Source: Bacteroidota bacterium (GTDB lineage: Bacteria > Bacteroidota > Bacteroidia > AKYH767-A > 2013-40CM-41-45). Taken from it: a stretch of DNA of 64,000 nucleotides. Of the stretch, positions 8,384-17,581 are shown piece after piece. Where the stretch lies: the NCBI GenBank assembly GCA_016720935.1, contig JADKJP010000004.1, positions 434,001 through 498,000 of the forward strand, read 5' to 3'. Made by a program: the position numbers and the translations under genes. Each line of letters begins with the position of its first letter. Within the stretch, counting starts at the first letter, position 1. The notes below the pieces were generated by a model, which did not search any database, was not told where the DNA came from, and saw only the letters and a list, made by a program, of their open reading frames with translations.

Positions 8384-8869
8384 TTATACTACTCTTTCCA
8401 ATGATCCTATATATTCTTTTAAAAATACCCGCGCTCGGTAGATGTACACTTTGACTTGAGATTCGCTCATACCGGTTATTTTCCCGATCTCATCATAACT
8501 GTATCCTTCATAATCCCTGAGTGTAATTACCGCTTTTTGTTTTTCCGGAAGAAGATTTATCGCTTTGTTCAGGACTTGTTTCAAATCGGAATACTGCTCT
8601 GTATGAAACAAACTATCTTCCGTTACTTCTGTATAATCACTTAGATGCTTCTTTTTCCTGATCCTGTCGATCATCGTATGATAAGCAGTTGTAAACAAAT
8701 AACTTTTTGCTTTTGCTCCATCCACCTTTTCGACATTTCTCCACATTTTTTCAAAAGCATCCTGCACAACATCGTGCGCCTCATCTTCATCCCTCATGTT
8801 TTTAAGGATGAAGCGATACACACCATCGGCGTGCTGGTCTACGCATTGATTGTACTCCTGTGTGGTCAT
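8384..8869 (-). CDS. ECF-type RNA polymerase sigma-70 factor
   Basis: This is an alternative sigma factor that directs RNA polymerase to a small regulon. The 161-aa protein contains region 2 (YRFILKNMRDEDEAHDVVQDAFEKMWRN style, residues about 18-46) and region 4 with the helix-turn-helix YEGYSYDEIGKITGMSESQVKVYIYRAR (about 121-148). The length is typical of ECF factors. A TAACTTTA box on the minus strand at 8914-8921, one mismatch from TAnnTTTG, could be its promoter, giving a leader of roughly 40 nt. It heads a run of four same-strand genes (membrane partner, two GIN proteins), which are its likely targets by context. Confidence 0.93.
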   Translation of the reverse strand: MTTQEYNQCVDQHADGVYRFILKNMRDEDEAHDVVQDAFEKMWRNVEKVDGAKAKSYLFTTAYHTMIDRIRKKKHLSDYTEVTEDSLFHTEQYSDLKQVLNKAINLLPEKQKAVITLRDYEGYSYDEIGKITGMSESQVKVYIYRARVFLKEYIGSLERVV

Positions 8870-8893
8870 GGTTCCTGTGTGGGGAATCTGTAA

Positions 8894-9061
8894 ATGGGAC
8901 GATTCAAGATCCCTAAAGTTACAGGAAAAATCAGTTTTATTTTGCTGAAAATGGGGATTTTACAGACTTTCAGGAAAACGACTGAAGATTCGGCTCCTGT
9001 AGTTGATGAACAGGGAAGATTACCGAAAGACATTATAAATTTTGATATTTCGAATAATTAA
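8894..9061 (+). CDS. Possible small protein, 55 aa, unknown
   Basis: This short open frame (begins MGRFKIPKVTGKI, ends KDIINFDISNN, stop TAA) lies between the sigma factor and sdaA and is not a shadow of another gene. Composition and codon use look like the neighbouring genes, with a hydrophobic patch ISFILLKMGIL and a charged tail. Against it: its start overlaps the likely promoter of the divergent sigma gene, no promoter of its own was found, and no family is recognised. It could be a real small protein or chance. Confidence 0.3.
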   Translation: MGRFKIPKVTGKISFILLKMGILQTFRKTTEDSAPVVDEQGRLPKDIINFDISNN

Positions 9062-9085
9062 AGCTTCATTTCATTATATCCTTCC

Positions 9086-9093
9086 TATTTTTG
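9086..9093 (+). promoter_or_regulatory. Bacteroidota -7 promoter box for sdaA
   Basis: TATTTTTG matches the Bacteroidota -7 consensus TAnnTTTG and lies 15 nt before the sdaA ATG, which implies a very short leader. No convincing -33 TTG was found at the expected 19-21 bp spacing. Confidence 0.45.
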
Positions 9094-9108
9094 CCCTGAG
9101 GTAAGATT

Positions 9109-10572
9109 ATGACAGAACAAGAACAGATTTCAGTATTTGACATGTTTAAAATTGGTATCGGACCATCCAGTTCGCATACCCTGGGGCCTTGGCGAGCCGC
9201 AAAATTATTTCTTGAATCCCTGGAAAAAAACGGGCTGACAATGACTGTTCGTGCAATCCAGGTTCACTTGTTTGGTTCGCTTGCAAAAACCGGTAAAGGA
9301 CATGGAACAGACATCGCGATAGAATTAGGTTTGTGCGATTTTGATCCTGTCACTTTTGATGTCAACAGCATTACACCCACAATCAACGAAATCGCAAGGG
9401 TTAAAAAACTGAATCTGGCTTCTAAGAACAATATTGATTTTGATCCTGCCAAAGATTTACTTTTTCATTTTTCAGAAAGTCTGCCTTACCATCCGAATGC
9501 AATGACTTTGAAAGCTAAAATCAAAGATGGTTCTGACTTTGAAGAAACCTATTATTCAGTAGGTGGTGGATTTGTTGTCAAAGACGGAGAAGTTCCGGGG
9601 CAATCCAACAAAAGAGTCATTCTGAAATATCCAGTCAACACTTCGGCTGAGCTCATGAAGCATTGCGAAACTCAGGGTTTGTCAGTATCCCAGGTGGTTT
9701 TGGAAAATGAAGACAGCTGGCGGAGTGAATCGGATGTTCGTACAGGTGTAATGAATATCTGGAAAGTAATGACTGAATGCATTTATCGTGGATGCCATGC
9801 TTCAGGCGAATTACCCGGAGGATTAAAAGTAACCCGCCGTGCGGCTGAACTGAATAAAAAATTAATTGGCAATAAATCATATTCCTCTTTCGAGGAATGG
9901 GTCAGCCTTATTCGTTCAGGCGGTAATAACTTCAAATATATTCTTGACTGGGTTACTTGTTTTGCACTTTCTGTCAATGAAGAAAATGCTTCCTTTGGTC
10001 GGGTAGTAACTGCTCCAACCAATGGCGCTGCCGGAGTAATTCCCGCCGTACTCATGTATTATTACTTATTCATGAGTCCGAATGTCAGTGGAACAAAAGA
10101 AAATATTGCTCAATTGGAAGATGAATTGATCAGGTTCTTGTTGACTGCATCAGAGATTGGAAGCATTTTCAAAAAAGGTGCTACGATTTCTGCAGCTATG
10201 GGTGGATGTCAGGCTGAAATCGGTGTTTCTTCCGCGATGGCTGCAGGCGCGTTGACCGAACGCATGGGTGGTAGTCCGCAACAAGCCATGATGGCCGCGG
10301 AAATCGCGATGGAACATCATCTTGGACTTACCTGTGATCCGATTCGTGGATTGGTACAAATTCCATGCATTGAACGAAACACCATGGGAGCCATGAAAGC
10401 AATTACTGCAGCTCAGCTTGCACTGAACAGCGACCCTTCAAACGCGAAAGTTTCTCTCGATGATGTGGTAAAAACAATGTGGCACACGGCACTCGACATG
10501 AATCACAAATTCAAAGAGACAGCTGAAGGCGGATTGGCTACTGCTGTGCCGATTAGTTTGAGTGAATGTTGA
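9109..10572 (+). CDS. sdaA: L-serine ammonia-lyase (L-serine dehydratase), single-chain iron-sulfur type
   Basis: This enzyme deaminates L-serine to pyruvate and ammonia using a [4Fe-4S] cluster. The 487-aa chain joins the beta domain (N-terminal, with FKIGIGPSSSHTLGPW at about residues 13-28) and the alpha domain (from about residue 200), as in the E. coli-type single-chain enzyme. Conserved segments TAPTNGAAGVIPAVL, GATISAAMGGCQAEIGVSSAMAAGA and GLTCDPIRGLVQIPCIERN are present, with the cysteines that hold the cluster. It appears to be a stand-alone gene. Confidence 0.96.
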   Translation: MTEQEQISVFDMFKIGIGPSSSHTLGPWRAAKLFLESLEKNGLTMTVRAIQVHLFGSLAKTGKGHGTDIAIELGLCDFDPVTFDVNSITPTINEIARVKKLNLASKNNIDFDPAKDLLFHFSESLPYHPNAMTLKAKIKDGSDFEETYYSVGGGFVVKDGEVPGQSNKRVILKYPVNTSAELMKHCETQGLSVSQVVLENEDSWRSESDVRTGVMNIWKVMTECIYRGCHASGELPGGLKVTRRAAELNKKLIGNKSYSSFEEWVSLIRSGGNNFKYILDWVTCFALSVNEENASFGRVVTAPTNGAAGVIPAVLMYYYLFMSPNVSGTKENIAQLEDELIRFLLTASEIGSIFKKGATISAAMGGCQAEIGVSSAMAAGALTERMGGSPQQAMMAAEIAMEHHLGLTCDPIRGLVQIPCIERNTMGAMKAITAAQLALNSDPSNAKVSLDDVVKTMWHTALDMNHKFKETAEGGLATAVPISLSEC

Positions 10573-10761
10573 AAATTTCCAACAATCAATTTTCTGCTCC
10601 AAATTAACGACCAGATTTGATTTTTCATTCTATTTAATTTCGGAAACTTTCTTTTTTTGCCATTGATTTTTTGACGTTCACCAAATGCTTGTAAAAAGTA
10701 TAAAAGGTTATTGTTAACATTGTTTCACTTTGTTTGTGTACCAAGTTTAAAACCTTCATCA

Positions 10762-11826
10762 ATGGCACGCCATTTTATTTCTGCCTTAATTGCGCTGTTC
10801 TATTATTCCACTGTTTACTCACAGTGTTTTTGTCCGCAGCCCGCATTCAACGAAACCTATGATTCGTTGAGCAATTGGTCAGTGCTTGACAATACAGCAG
10901 GACAAATCATACTTTCCGGAACACAACTTTTTTTTGATGGACCGGCAGGAGCTGACTACAATCGCATCTTCAGACAAGTACCAGGACTACCTGCTATCTC
11001 AACACATTTTACAGCAAGATGTAAATTCAAACCCATCGACGGTAACTCTCCGGGGCATTTAATAATGGCCTTTACACAAAATAGTGATGATCCTTCGGTT
11101 TACAATCTGCCAGGCTATCCTCCTACTCACAACAATGTATTTGGAGCATCATTCTTATCTCCATTGACTCCACATTCTCACACTTGCTGTTTAAATCCCA
11201 CCGATCCGTCAAATCCATGGGGTTTTCATTTGTATGTAAAAAATGATTCCGTTTTAAATCAAACTTTACACAATCAGTACATTCCGGTGGGCAGCATGAA
11301 TCAATTTTATTACATCGAATTGCAACGCTGGAGTGCATCTGAGGTATCACTAAGTGTATTCAGCGATTCACTTTTTACACAACATATTCCCGGTTCTCCA
11401 ATCTGCGGCAGGCTGGATGAATCCTTTGGCAATCTTTCCTATCTGCAGCAAGGTGTGATTACAATAGCATCCTGGTACCGACATATCCGTGCACTCATTG
11501 ATGATGTACAAATATGCGGCGGCGCTCATTGCAATCCATGTTCGACTACAGGAGAAAATCCGGTGTCTGAAATAAAACAAAATATATTAACAACTTCTTC
11601 AAATGGAGAATTAACAATTTATAGTTCTGATGGTAAAGAAATAAAATTGAACTCACTAGAGATTATAAATCTGGCAGGAAAAATTGTTTTAGAAAAAAAT
11701 AATATTTCAGGTGATCGAATCATTATCAAGATTGATTTTCTATCTGATGGAGTTTATATTTTAAATGGTTATTCCACTGATAAAAACATACAGCTTAAAT
11801 TTATAGTGGATGATAATCACCGGTAA
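10762..11826 (+). CDS. Secreted protein with C-terminal T9SS-like sorting domain
   Basis: This is a predicted exported protein of 354 aa of unknown function. The ATG at 10762 is chosen because it places a clear signal peptide at the N-terminus (MARHFISALIALFYYSTVYS, cleavage near residue 20). A longer TTG-initiated frame would bury it. The middle part reads as a beta-sandwich, concanavalin-like pattern (NETYDSLSNWSVLDNTAGQ, WYRHIRALIDDVQICGG) of the kind found in laminin-G/LamG-like secreted proteins. The last about 80 residues resemble a type A sorting domain (LEIINLAGKIVLEKN, DGVYILNGYS). It faces the glycogen cluster across a strong terminator. Confidence 0.65.
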   Translation: MARHFISALIALFYYSTVYSQCFCPQPAFNETYDSLSNWSVLDNTAGQIILSGTQLFFDGPAGADYNRIFRQVPGLPAISTHFTARCKFKPIDGNSPGHLIMAFTQNSDDPSVYNLPGYPPTHNNVFGASFLSPLTPHSHTCCLNPTDPSNPWGFHLYVKNDSVLNQTLHNQYIPVGSMNQFYYIELQRWSASEVSLSVFSDSLFTQHIPGSPICGRLDESFGNLSYLQQGVITIASWYRHIRALIDDVQICGGAHCNPCSTTGENPVSEIKQNILTTSSNGELTIYSSDGKEIKLNSLEIINLAGKIVLEKNNISGDRIIIKIDFLSDGVYILNGYSTDKNIQLKFIVDDNHR

Positions 11827-11865
11827 AAATGTGATTCAGGATTTATTCAAAATAAACTAGTTCAA

Positions 11866-11910
11866 AATTAGAAAGGGGATATAGCTAACCAGCTTATCCC
11901 CTTTCTAATT
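11866..11910. terminator. Bidirectional terminator between secreted protein and glycogen cluster
   Basis: This is a perfect 16-bp inverted repeat, AATTAGAAAGGGGATA at 11866-11881 and its complement at 11895-11910, with a 13-nt loop. It is flanked by A/T runs on both sides. It lies between two convergent genes and can stop transcription from both directions. Confidence 0.85.
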
Positions 11911-11922
11911 TAGCTTAAAAAA

Positions 11923-14900
11923 CTAAACCCATTTCACGAGGTTGAATTCCATTTTGTTTGGCAACAAATGATGTTTCGGGAAAATCCTGAAACCATATTC
12001 AAAGACTCCGGATTGAGTGACCGGGAATGTAGTTTCATAGGTAGCACGCCGGCGAGCTGTATGTCCCAGTGTCAACTCCTTTTTGAAAATAATTTCGCGG
12101 TGATCGCCTTTTCCGGTTTTCTGAATGAACAATACTTCCACTCCGATATCTTCCGGATTCAGATAACCCAGACTGAGTACTATTTCCGCATGAAACTCTT
12201 CTCCCATCGGCAAAGGCTTTTGTGCGGAGTCGTGAATGACTGTATCGATAATCTTGATCAATCCCCAGTTGGCGATAACGTGCCGTTTCCACTCCGAAAG
12301 CTCTTTAACCTCCTTGAAATTATTATTCGAGATCTTTTTACTTCTCTCAAATAATGGCACATAATACTTATGGATGTATTCATCAATCATCCTGTGTGTG
12401 GTAAATCGCGGAACGATTTCAGCGAAATTATGACGAATCATATCTACCCAACCGGATGGAACTCCTTCCTTGTTGCGGTCATAATAAAGCGGAATGACTT
12501 CTTTTTCCAACAAGTGATAGAGCATTTCGCTATCCAGTTCATCCTGAAAATCCTTGCGTTCAAACGTGTTCTCCTCCGGCAAAGCCCAGCCTGCGCCCGG
12601 CAAATAACCTTCACACCACCAACCATCCAACACGCTTAAGTTCAGAACGCCATTAAGCGATGCTTTCATTCCACTGGTACCGGAGGCTTCCATTCCGCGA
12701 TCCGGATTATTAAGCCATACATCTACACCCTGAACAAGATATTTGGCCACTTCCATATCGTAGTTCTCAAGGAAAATGATTCTTCCGGTAAACTCAGGCA
12801 GCTCTGAAATCTCGACAATCTTTTTGATTAGATCCTGACCTGCTTTATCATTCGGGTGTGCTTTTCCTGCAAAAAGAAACTGTACAGGTTTCGCCGGGTT
12901 TCTGAGAATTTCCTTCAGACGATCGATATTCTGTAAAAGCAGATGTGCACGTTTGTAGGTTGCAAATCTCCTCGCAAAACCAATCACCAGGACATCTTCA
13001 CGCAGAGAATCACTGACTTCAATAATTTCCTTGGGATTTTCATGACGACGGGTCATGTCAGCACGAATTTTATCATGCATTACTTTCACCAAATCACGTT
13101 TCAGCTCTTGGCGGATATTCCAGATAGTTTGCTCTGGCATTTTCAGCATTGCCTGCTTCATTTGCTCATCCACCTTTCGGAATGGAGTATTGCTCTTGAA
13201 CATTTCCTGGAAAATAACCTGCCACTGTTTTGCCGTCCATGTTTGATAATGGACTCCATTAGTCACATAACTGACATGGAGTTCATTCGGCATAAATCCG
13301 GGCCAGAGGTGCTGGAACATATCCTGCGATACTCTTCCATGAATTTCACTTACACCATTGATCTCCTGCGAAACGTGAGCGGCGAGATGACTCATGGAAT
13401 ATTTCTCATGTGTATCGTTTTCATCTACCCTTCCAAGACCAACAAATTTCTCCCATTGAATATTGAAGATGGTCGGATACTCGCTGAGATAAGCGCGTAT
13501 CATTTCTTCAGTGAACACATCATGTCCTGCAGGTACAGGAGTATGCGTCGTGAACAAAGTTGATGCTCTTACAATATCCAATGCCTCATCATACGTGATA
13601 TTTTCAGAAATGATGAGATCACGAATACGCTCCAGACCAACAAATGCCGCATGACCTTCATTGCAATGGTAGACATTGGCTTTTATTCCAAGCTGTTTCA
13701 GCAAACGGTCTCCTCCTATTCCGAGAAGCATCTCCTGCTTCAATCGGTTTTCATGGTCGCCTCCATACAATTGATAGGTGATGAAACGATCATCTGAACT
13801 GTTCTCATCGATATCTGTATCGAGTAAATACAGAGGAACTCGTCCAACATTTATTTTCCAGATTTTGGCATAAACACGTCGGCCGGGGAAAGCAAGACTA
13901 ATTTTCATCCAGTTTCCTTCTTCATCACGAACCGGAAGAATCGGGAGGAATGAAAACTTTTGCGATTTGTATTCTGACAATTGCTCTCCGTGCTTGGATA
14001 AAGTTTGTTTAAAATATCCGTAACGATACAACAGTCCAACTCCAACCATGTCAACACCGGTGTCACTGGCTTCTTTCAGGTAATCACCGGCAAGAATACC
14101 CAAACCTCCGGAGTACAAGCGGACGATGTGATTCAATCCATACTCCATGCAGAAGTAAGCAACCTTCGGCCAATTCAGATTTTTGGGTTGCTCCATGTAT
14201 TTTTTAAAGGAAGCATACACTGAATCCAGCTTTTCAAGGAAGGCCGCATTCTTCTCCAGTCGTTTCAATTTGACATATGGAAGAACATCCAGCATAGCGA
14301 CCGGATTTTTTTTGTACTTCTCCCACAATTCAGCATCGATCATCTCAAACAACTCCGCCGCCTCGAGATTCCATGACCACCAGAGATTTCTGGAAAGTTC
14401 ATGCAAGGGCTCAAGCGCTTTCGGGAATTCAGACTGAACAAAAATCCTTCTCCATTTAGGCTGATTGCTTTTTGGATAATTGATGATTCCCCGTTCAATT
14501 GGTGAAACTTCATGTTTATTACGGTACAAATACTCGCGGCCTTCGCTTTTTTGTAATGCGATATCATACGCTTGTTTGTAATACTCGATCAGGTTATGCC
14601 ACTGTACAGTCTTTGATAATTCAAAAGCCGAATCACGTGCGATGGCAACCTCGTCTTTATTTTTCTGTGTGTAACCCAAGACGATGTTCGCGATTTTTTG
14701 AGACGCTTCATCCGCATCGATGTCATTACGATCGACCACAAAAATTCCTGTATTGACATTTCCAAGATTGGTGCGCATCCATTTACCGAAACCGGCCAAC
14801 TGGGTAGTGATCGTAGGTACATGAAAGGCTAAACTTTCCAAAGGAGTATATCCCCAGGGTTCATAATATGAAGGGAAGGCGGATAAATCAAATCCTATGA

Positions 14901-16173
14901 TCAGATCATAATAATGTAGATCAAAAATTCCATCGTCACCATTGAGATATGTTGGGACAAAAATCACTTTCACTTTATCGCCTGCTGAATTGTTGAGATG
15001 ATTGCTCTTCAGACGGTTCATTACCGGATCTGTATCAATATCCTGCAGGCAATGTGTGAGATTTTCCGGAGTGGCCGGAACAGAACCATTTTGCAATCTT
15101 TCAGCGAGGTCTTTACGGGCACCAGTATGATGCGCAGGAACCATGATGAAGGCCACAACAGTTTTGTTGAGCGCGACATTTGAATTTAGTTTGCCCATCG
15201 CATCAATAAACACATCAATACCTTTGTTCCTGAATTCATAACGACCGCTTTTCGCTAGGAACATTGTGTCTTCCGGCAGATCCGCGCCGGTCACTGCTTT
15301 CGCGACCGCGAATAATTTCCTGCGGGCGATCAATCGTTTTTCATCAAAGCTTCCATCGTCAGGAACCATTTTCACTTCAAAACCATTGGGCGTAATGATG
15401 TCAGGTGATTCATCCAGAAACTGAACACATTCCTTTGCCGTAATTTCACTGACGGTCGTAAAGCAATCGGCGAAATGAGCGGCTTTTTTCTCGAGGGATT
15501 GCTTCGCCAATACATTAAAATCCTTGGCAACCTGATCGCCATTGTATTCCGCGAGTTTATCATACAAAGGCCAGCCATTTCCGGCAATAGAACGACCAAC
15601 AACAGTTGCATGCGTGGTGAGAACAGTTCCGATTTGCGGAACACGTTCGTGCAGGTACAAGACACCTGTTCCGGTCATCCACTCGTGAAACTGCGCGATG
15701 ATTTTGTCTTTGAAAGACAAATGGAATTTATAAAAGCTCTCGATTACTTTTCCTGTCGCGTAACCGAACATCGCCGGTTCGATATAATCCCACTGACCGG
15801 TAAGTGAATCAAGTTTAAAGCCCGACCATAGACTGGCGAAAATTTCATCCTTCATATGGAAGAACGGAGTGAAATCAACCAGGATCGCAATCGCTTCGTT
15901 GGCTTGTTTCCATCTTCCGATTTTCACCCGCAATCCTTCAGCCGATGCTCTTTCTTTCCAGGCAGAAAAAAGTGAGGTGTCTTCCACAAACTCAGGATGT
16001 TCGCCACTTCCTTTCCATACATCCGGTCCGATCGCGATGTAATGTTCTCCCCACTCCTGAACAACTGTATCTGATTTACTGGTGATCACGGTATGTATAC
16101 CACCCACTTTGTTACATACTTCCCAGCTCACTTCAAAAATGTAATCTGGTCTGCTCATGTTTTTTTCTTGCAT
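11923..16173 (-). CDS. Fused glycogen synthase (GT3) - alpha-glucan phosphorylase (GT35)
   Basis: This 1416-aa bifunctional protein joins a eukaryote-like GT3 glycogen synthase to a maltodextrin/glycogen phosphorylase. Residues 1 to about 545 are GT3: SWEVCNKVGGIHTVI at the N-terminus and the active-site segment FPSYYEPWGYTPLES at 433-447, as in yeast and animal synthases. After a short linker, a DUF3417 module begins (RNLWWSWN near 595-602), then the phosphorylase domain with EASGTSGMKASLNG, whose lysine (about residue 1170) should bind pyridoxal phosphate. So chain extension and phosphorolysis sit in one polypeptide. This fusion is known in Bacteroidota. It is the last gene of the minus-strand glucan cluster. 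MSRPD, five residues in, is an alternative start. Confidence 0.92.
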   Translation of the reverse strand: MQEKNMSRPDYIFEVSWEVCNKVGGIHTVITSKSDTVVQEWGEHYIAIGPDVWKGSGEHPEFVEDTSLFSAWKERASAEGLRVKIGRWKQANEAIAILVDFTPFFHMKDEIFASLWSGFKLDSLTGQWDYIEPAMFGYATGKVIESFYKFHLSFKDKIIAQFHEWMTGTGVLYLHERVPQIGTVLTTHATVVGRSIAGNGWPLYDKLAEYNGDQVAKDFNVLAKQSLEKKAAHFADCFTTVSEITAKECVQFLDESPDIITPNGFEVKMVPDDGSFDEKRLIARRKLFAVAKAVTGADLPEDTMFLAKSGRYEFRNKGIDVFIDAMGKLNSNVALNKTVVAFIMVPAHHTGARKDLAERLQNGSVPATPENLTHCLQDIDTDPVMNRLKSNHLNNSAGDKVKVIFVPTYLNGDDGIFDLHYYDLIIGFDLSAFPSYYEPWGYTPLESLAFHVPTITTQLAGFGKWMRTNLGNVNTGIFVVDRNDIDADEASQKIANIVLGYTQKNKDEVAIARDSAFELSKTVQWHNLIEYYKQAYDIALQKSEGREYLYRNKHEVSPIERGIINYPKSNQPKWRRIFVQSEFPKALEPLHELSRNLWWSWNLEAAELFEMIDAELWEKYKKNPVAMLDVLPYVKLKRLEKNAAFLEKLDSVYASFKKYMEQPKNLNWPKVAYFCMEYGLNHIVRLYSGGLGILAGDYLKEASDTGVDMVGVGLLYRYGYFKQTLSKHGEQLSEYKSQKFSFLPILPVRDEEGNWMKISLAFPGRRVYAKIWKINVGRVPLYLLDTDIDENSSDDRFITYQLYGGDHENRLKQEMLLGIGGDRLLKQLGIKANVYHCNEGHAAFVGLERIRDLIISENITYDEALDIVRASTLFTTHTPVPAGHDVFTEEMIRAYLSEYPTIFNIQWEKFVGLGRVDENDTHEKYSMSHLAAHVSQEINGVSEIHGRVSQDMFQHLWPGFMPNELHVSYVTNGVHYQTWTAKQWQVIFQEMFKSNTPFRKVDEQMKQAMLKMPEQTIWNIRQELKRDLVKVMHDKIRADMTRRHENPKEIIEVSDSLREDVLVIGFARRFATYKRAHLLLQNIDRLKEILRNPAKPVQFLFAGKAHPNDKAGQDLIKKIVEISELPEFTGRIIFLENYDMEVAKYLVQGVDVWLNNPDRGMEASGTSGMKASLNGVLNLSVLDGWWCEGYLPGAGWALPEENTFERKDFQDELDSEMLYHLLEKEVIPLYYDRNKEGVPSGWVDMIRHNFAEIVPRFTTHRMIDEYIHKYYVPLFERSKKISNNNFKEVKELSEWKRHVIANWGLIKIIDTVIHDSAQKPLPMGEEFHAEIVLSLGYLNPEDIGVEVLFIQKTGKGDHREIIFKKELTLGHTARRRATYETTFPVTQSGVFEYGFRIFPKHHLLPNKMEFNLVKWV

Positions 16174-16234
16174 AGTGATTGTATTGTGCTTTACTTGATA
16201 GGATAGATATGCTTTGAGAATTTATTCAATCTGA

Positions 16235-17488
16235 TCAGGCCACTCCCTGTTCTGTCGTCTTAGCCTTTTTGCGCTTTGCAGGCGCTTTTTTTGGAGTTGC
16301 TGATTCAGCTTTTTCCACACGAAGGGTAAAATCACTCAGTACATTCATATAATTAATGAATGCTTCATACGGTGTGTCGTAAGGATTAAAGTATTTGTGT
16401 ACATCTCCATCAGAGAAGAACTTTGTACACATGTAATAAAAGTGATCGCTGGTTTGCAGATACTCCCAGTCTTTTTTTATACCAGGATCAGTAGAATTCC
16501 TGATTATAGATTCCATACGATAAAGACTGTCGAAGGCATCATCCTGCAAATCATTACCCAGCCATGCGGTAAGATCACGCTCTTCATCAGCCCATGAAAT
16601 CGGGAAAGGAACATGAATCGGTCCAACCGGATTGAGGGATTCAACCGCTTCGGAAGGTGTAATGAACTTATAATTTGAATTTGAAAACAGTGCTTTGGGC
16701 AAATGGCGCATGAAATCAAAAATGCCGGTTTCCGCCCACTGATGTTCTCCAAAGGTTTCATAATCCATGAACAGATTTACAATTTCCTCCTCCGGAGGTA
16801 ATTCATTCAACCAACCGACAAATTTTTCGGAGGTCAATGGCCAATCGGGCCAGTCACGGTTAGAAAACCGGAAGGCGATATCATCACTCAGTCTGAAGTT
16901 CTTTAACAATAATTTAAGCTTGGGTCGGCGGGCACTGCAATAAAGATAATTCGGACTTTTCCATCCGAGAATTTGCTTTGCTCCTTCAGTTAACTGAGCT
17001 TTAAAGCCCATCTCCTCTACCATTTCGCTGATATCATCAGAATAGATGAGCTCGGTATTCCGGAATACAGTAGGCTCCTGTCCAAAATGTTCCTTAATTT
17101 TTTCCTTGTGTAACTCAACCTGATTCACGAACTCGTCTTTGCTTTTCAATGAGCACAAAGAGTGCGCATAGGTTTCTCCCAGAAATTCCACACAACCTGT
17201 CGAGGCAAGCTTTTGAAAGCTTGCAAGTGTCTGAGGAGAATATTTTTCCATCTGTACGAGAGCTGTACCGGTTACAGAAAACGAAACCTTGAACTGTTGT
17301 CCATATTCACGGATCAAATCCAGCAACATTTGATTGGTGGGAAGATATCCTTTCGCCGCCACTTTCTGCATGATGCTTCGGTTGGCATGATCATCATAAT
17401 ACTGATGATTTTTACCGATTTCAAAAAACCGGTAACGCCTCAACCTCACTGGTTGATGCACTTGAAAATAAAAGCAGATGGAACGCAT
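16235..17488 (-). CDS. Glycoside hydrolase family 57 protein (alpha-amylase-like)
   Basis: This is a cytoplasmic 417-aa GH57 enzyme, a family that hydrolyses or rearranges alpha-glucans. The family start motif HQPV is at residues 11-14. Further conserved regions are EFLGETYAHSLCSL, FRNTELIYSDDI (region with the nucleophile glutamate) and LFMDYETFGEHQW (region with the acid/base aspartate). The C-terminus ends in a Lys/Ala-rich tail (PKKAPAKRKKAK) that is probably disordered. No signal peptide is seen, so it should act on intracellular glycogen or maltodextrin. It sits 61 bp upstream of the synthase/phosphorylase fusion and 93 bp downstream of the GT4 gene. Exact substrate (amylase or other GH57 activity) is not resolved. 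Confidence 0.9.
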   Translation of the reverse strand: MRSICFYFQVHQPVRLRRYRFFEIGKNHQYYDDHANRSIMQKVAAKGYLPTNQMLLDLIREYGQQFKVSFSVTGTALVQMEKYSPQTLASFQKLASTGCVEFLGETYAHSLCSLKSKDEFVNQVELHKEKIKEHFGQEPTVFRNTELIYSDDISEMVEEMGFKAQLTEGAKQILGWKSPNYLYCSARRPKLKLLLKNFRLSDDIAFRFSNRDWPDWPLTSEKFVGWLNELPPEEEIVNLFMDYETFGEHQWAETGIFDFMRHLPKALFSNSNYKFITPSEAVESLNPVGPIHVPFPISWADEERDLTAWLGNDLQDDAFDSLYRMESIIRNSTDPGIKKDWEYLQTSDHFYYMCTKFFSDGDVHKYFNPYDTPYEAFINYMNVLSDFTLRVEKAESATPKKAPAKRKKAKTTEQGVA

Positions 17489-17581
17489 GGTGGAGAGAAT
17501 CGGGGAATTATATTCTAATCAATTATTATCTGAGAACCATCAGCCTGAATTTCTCAAGGACATCCCGCTTATGTAAAGCGA

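Noticed and set aside
12943..13563. 206-aa plus-strand open frame
   Set aside because: Antisense shadow of the synthase/phosphorylase fusion, whose motifs are clear.
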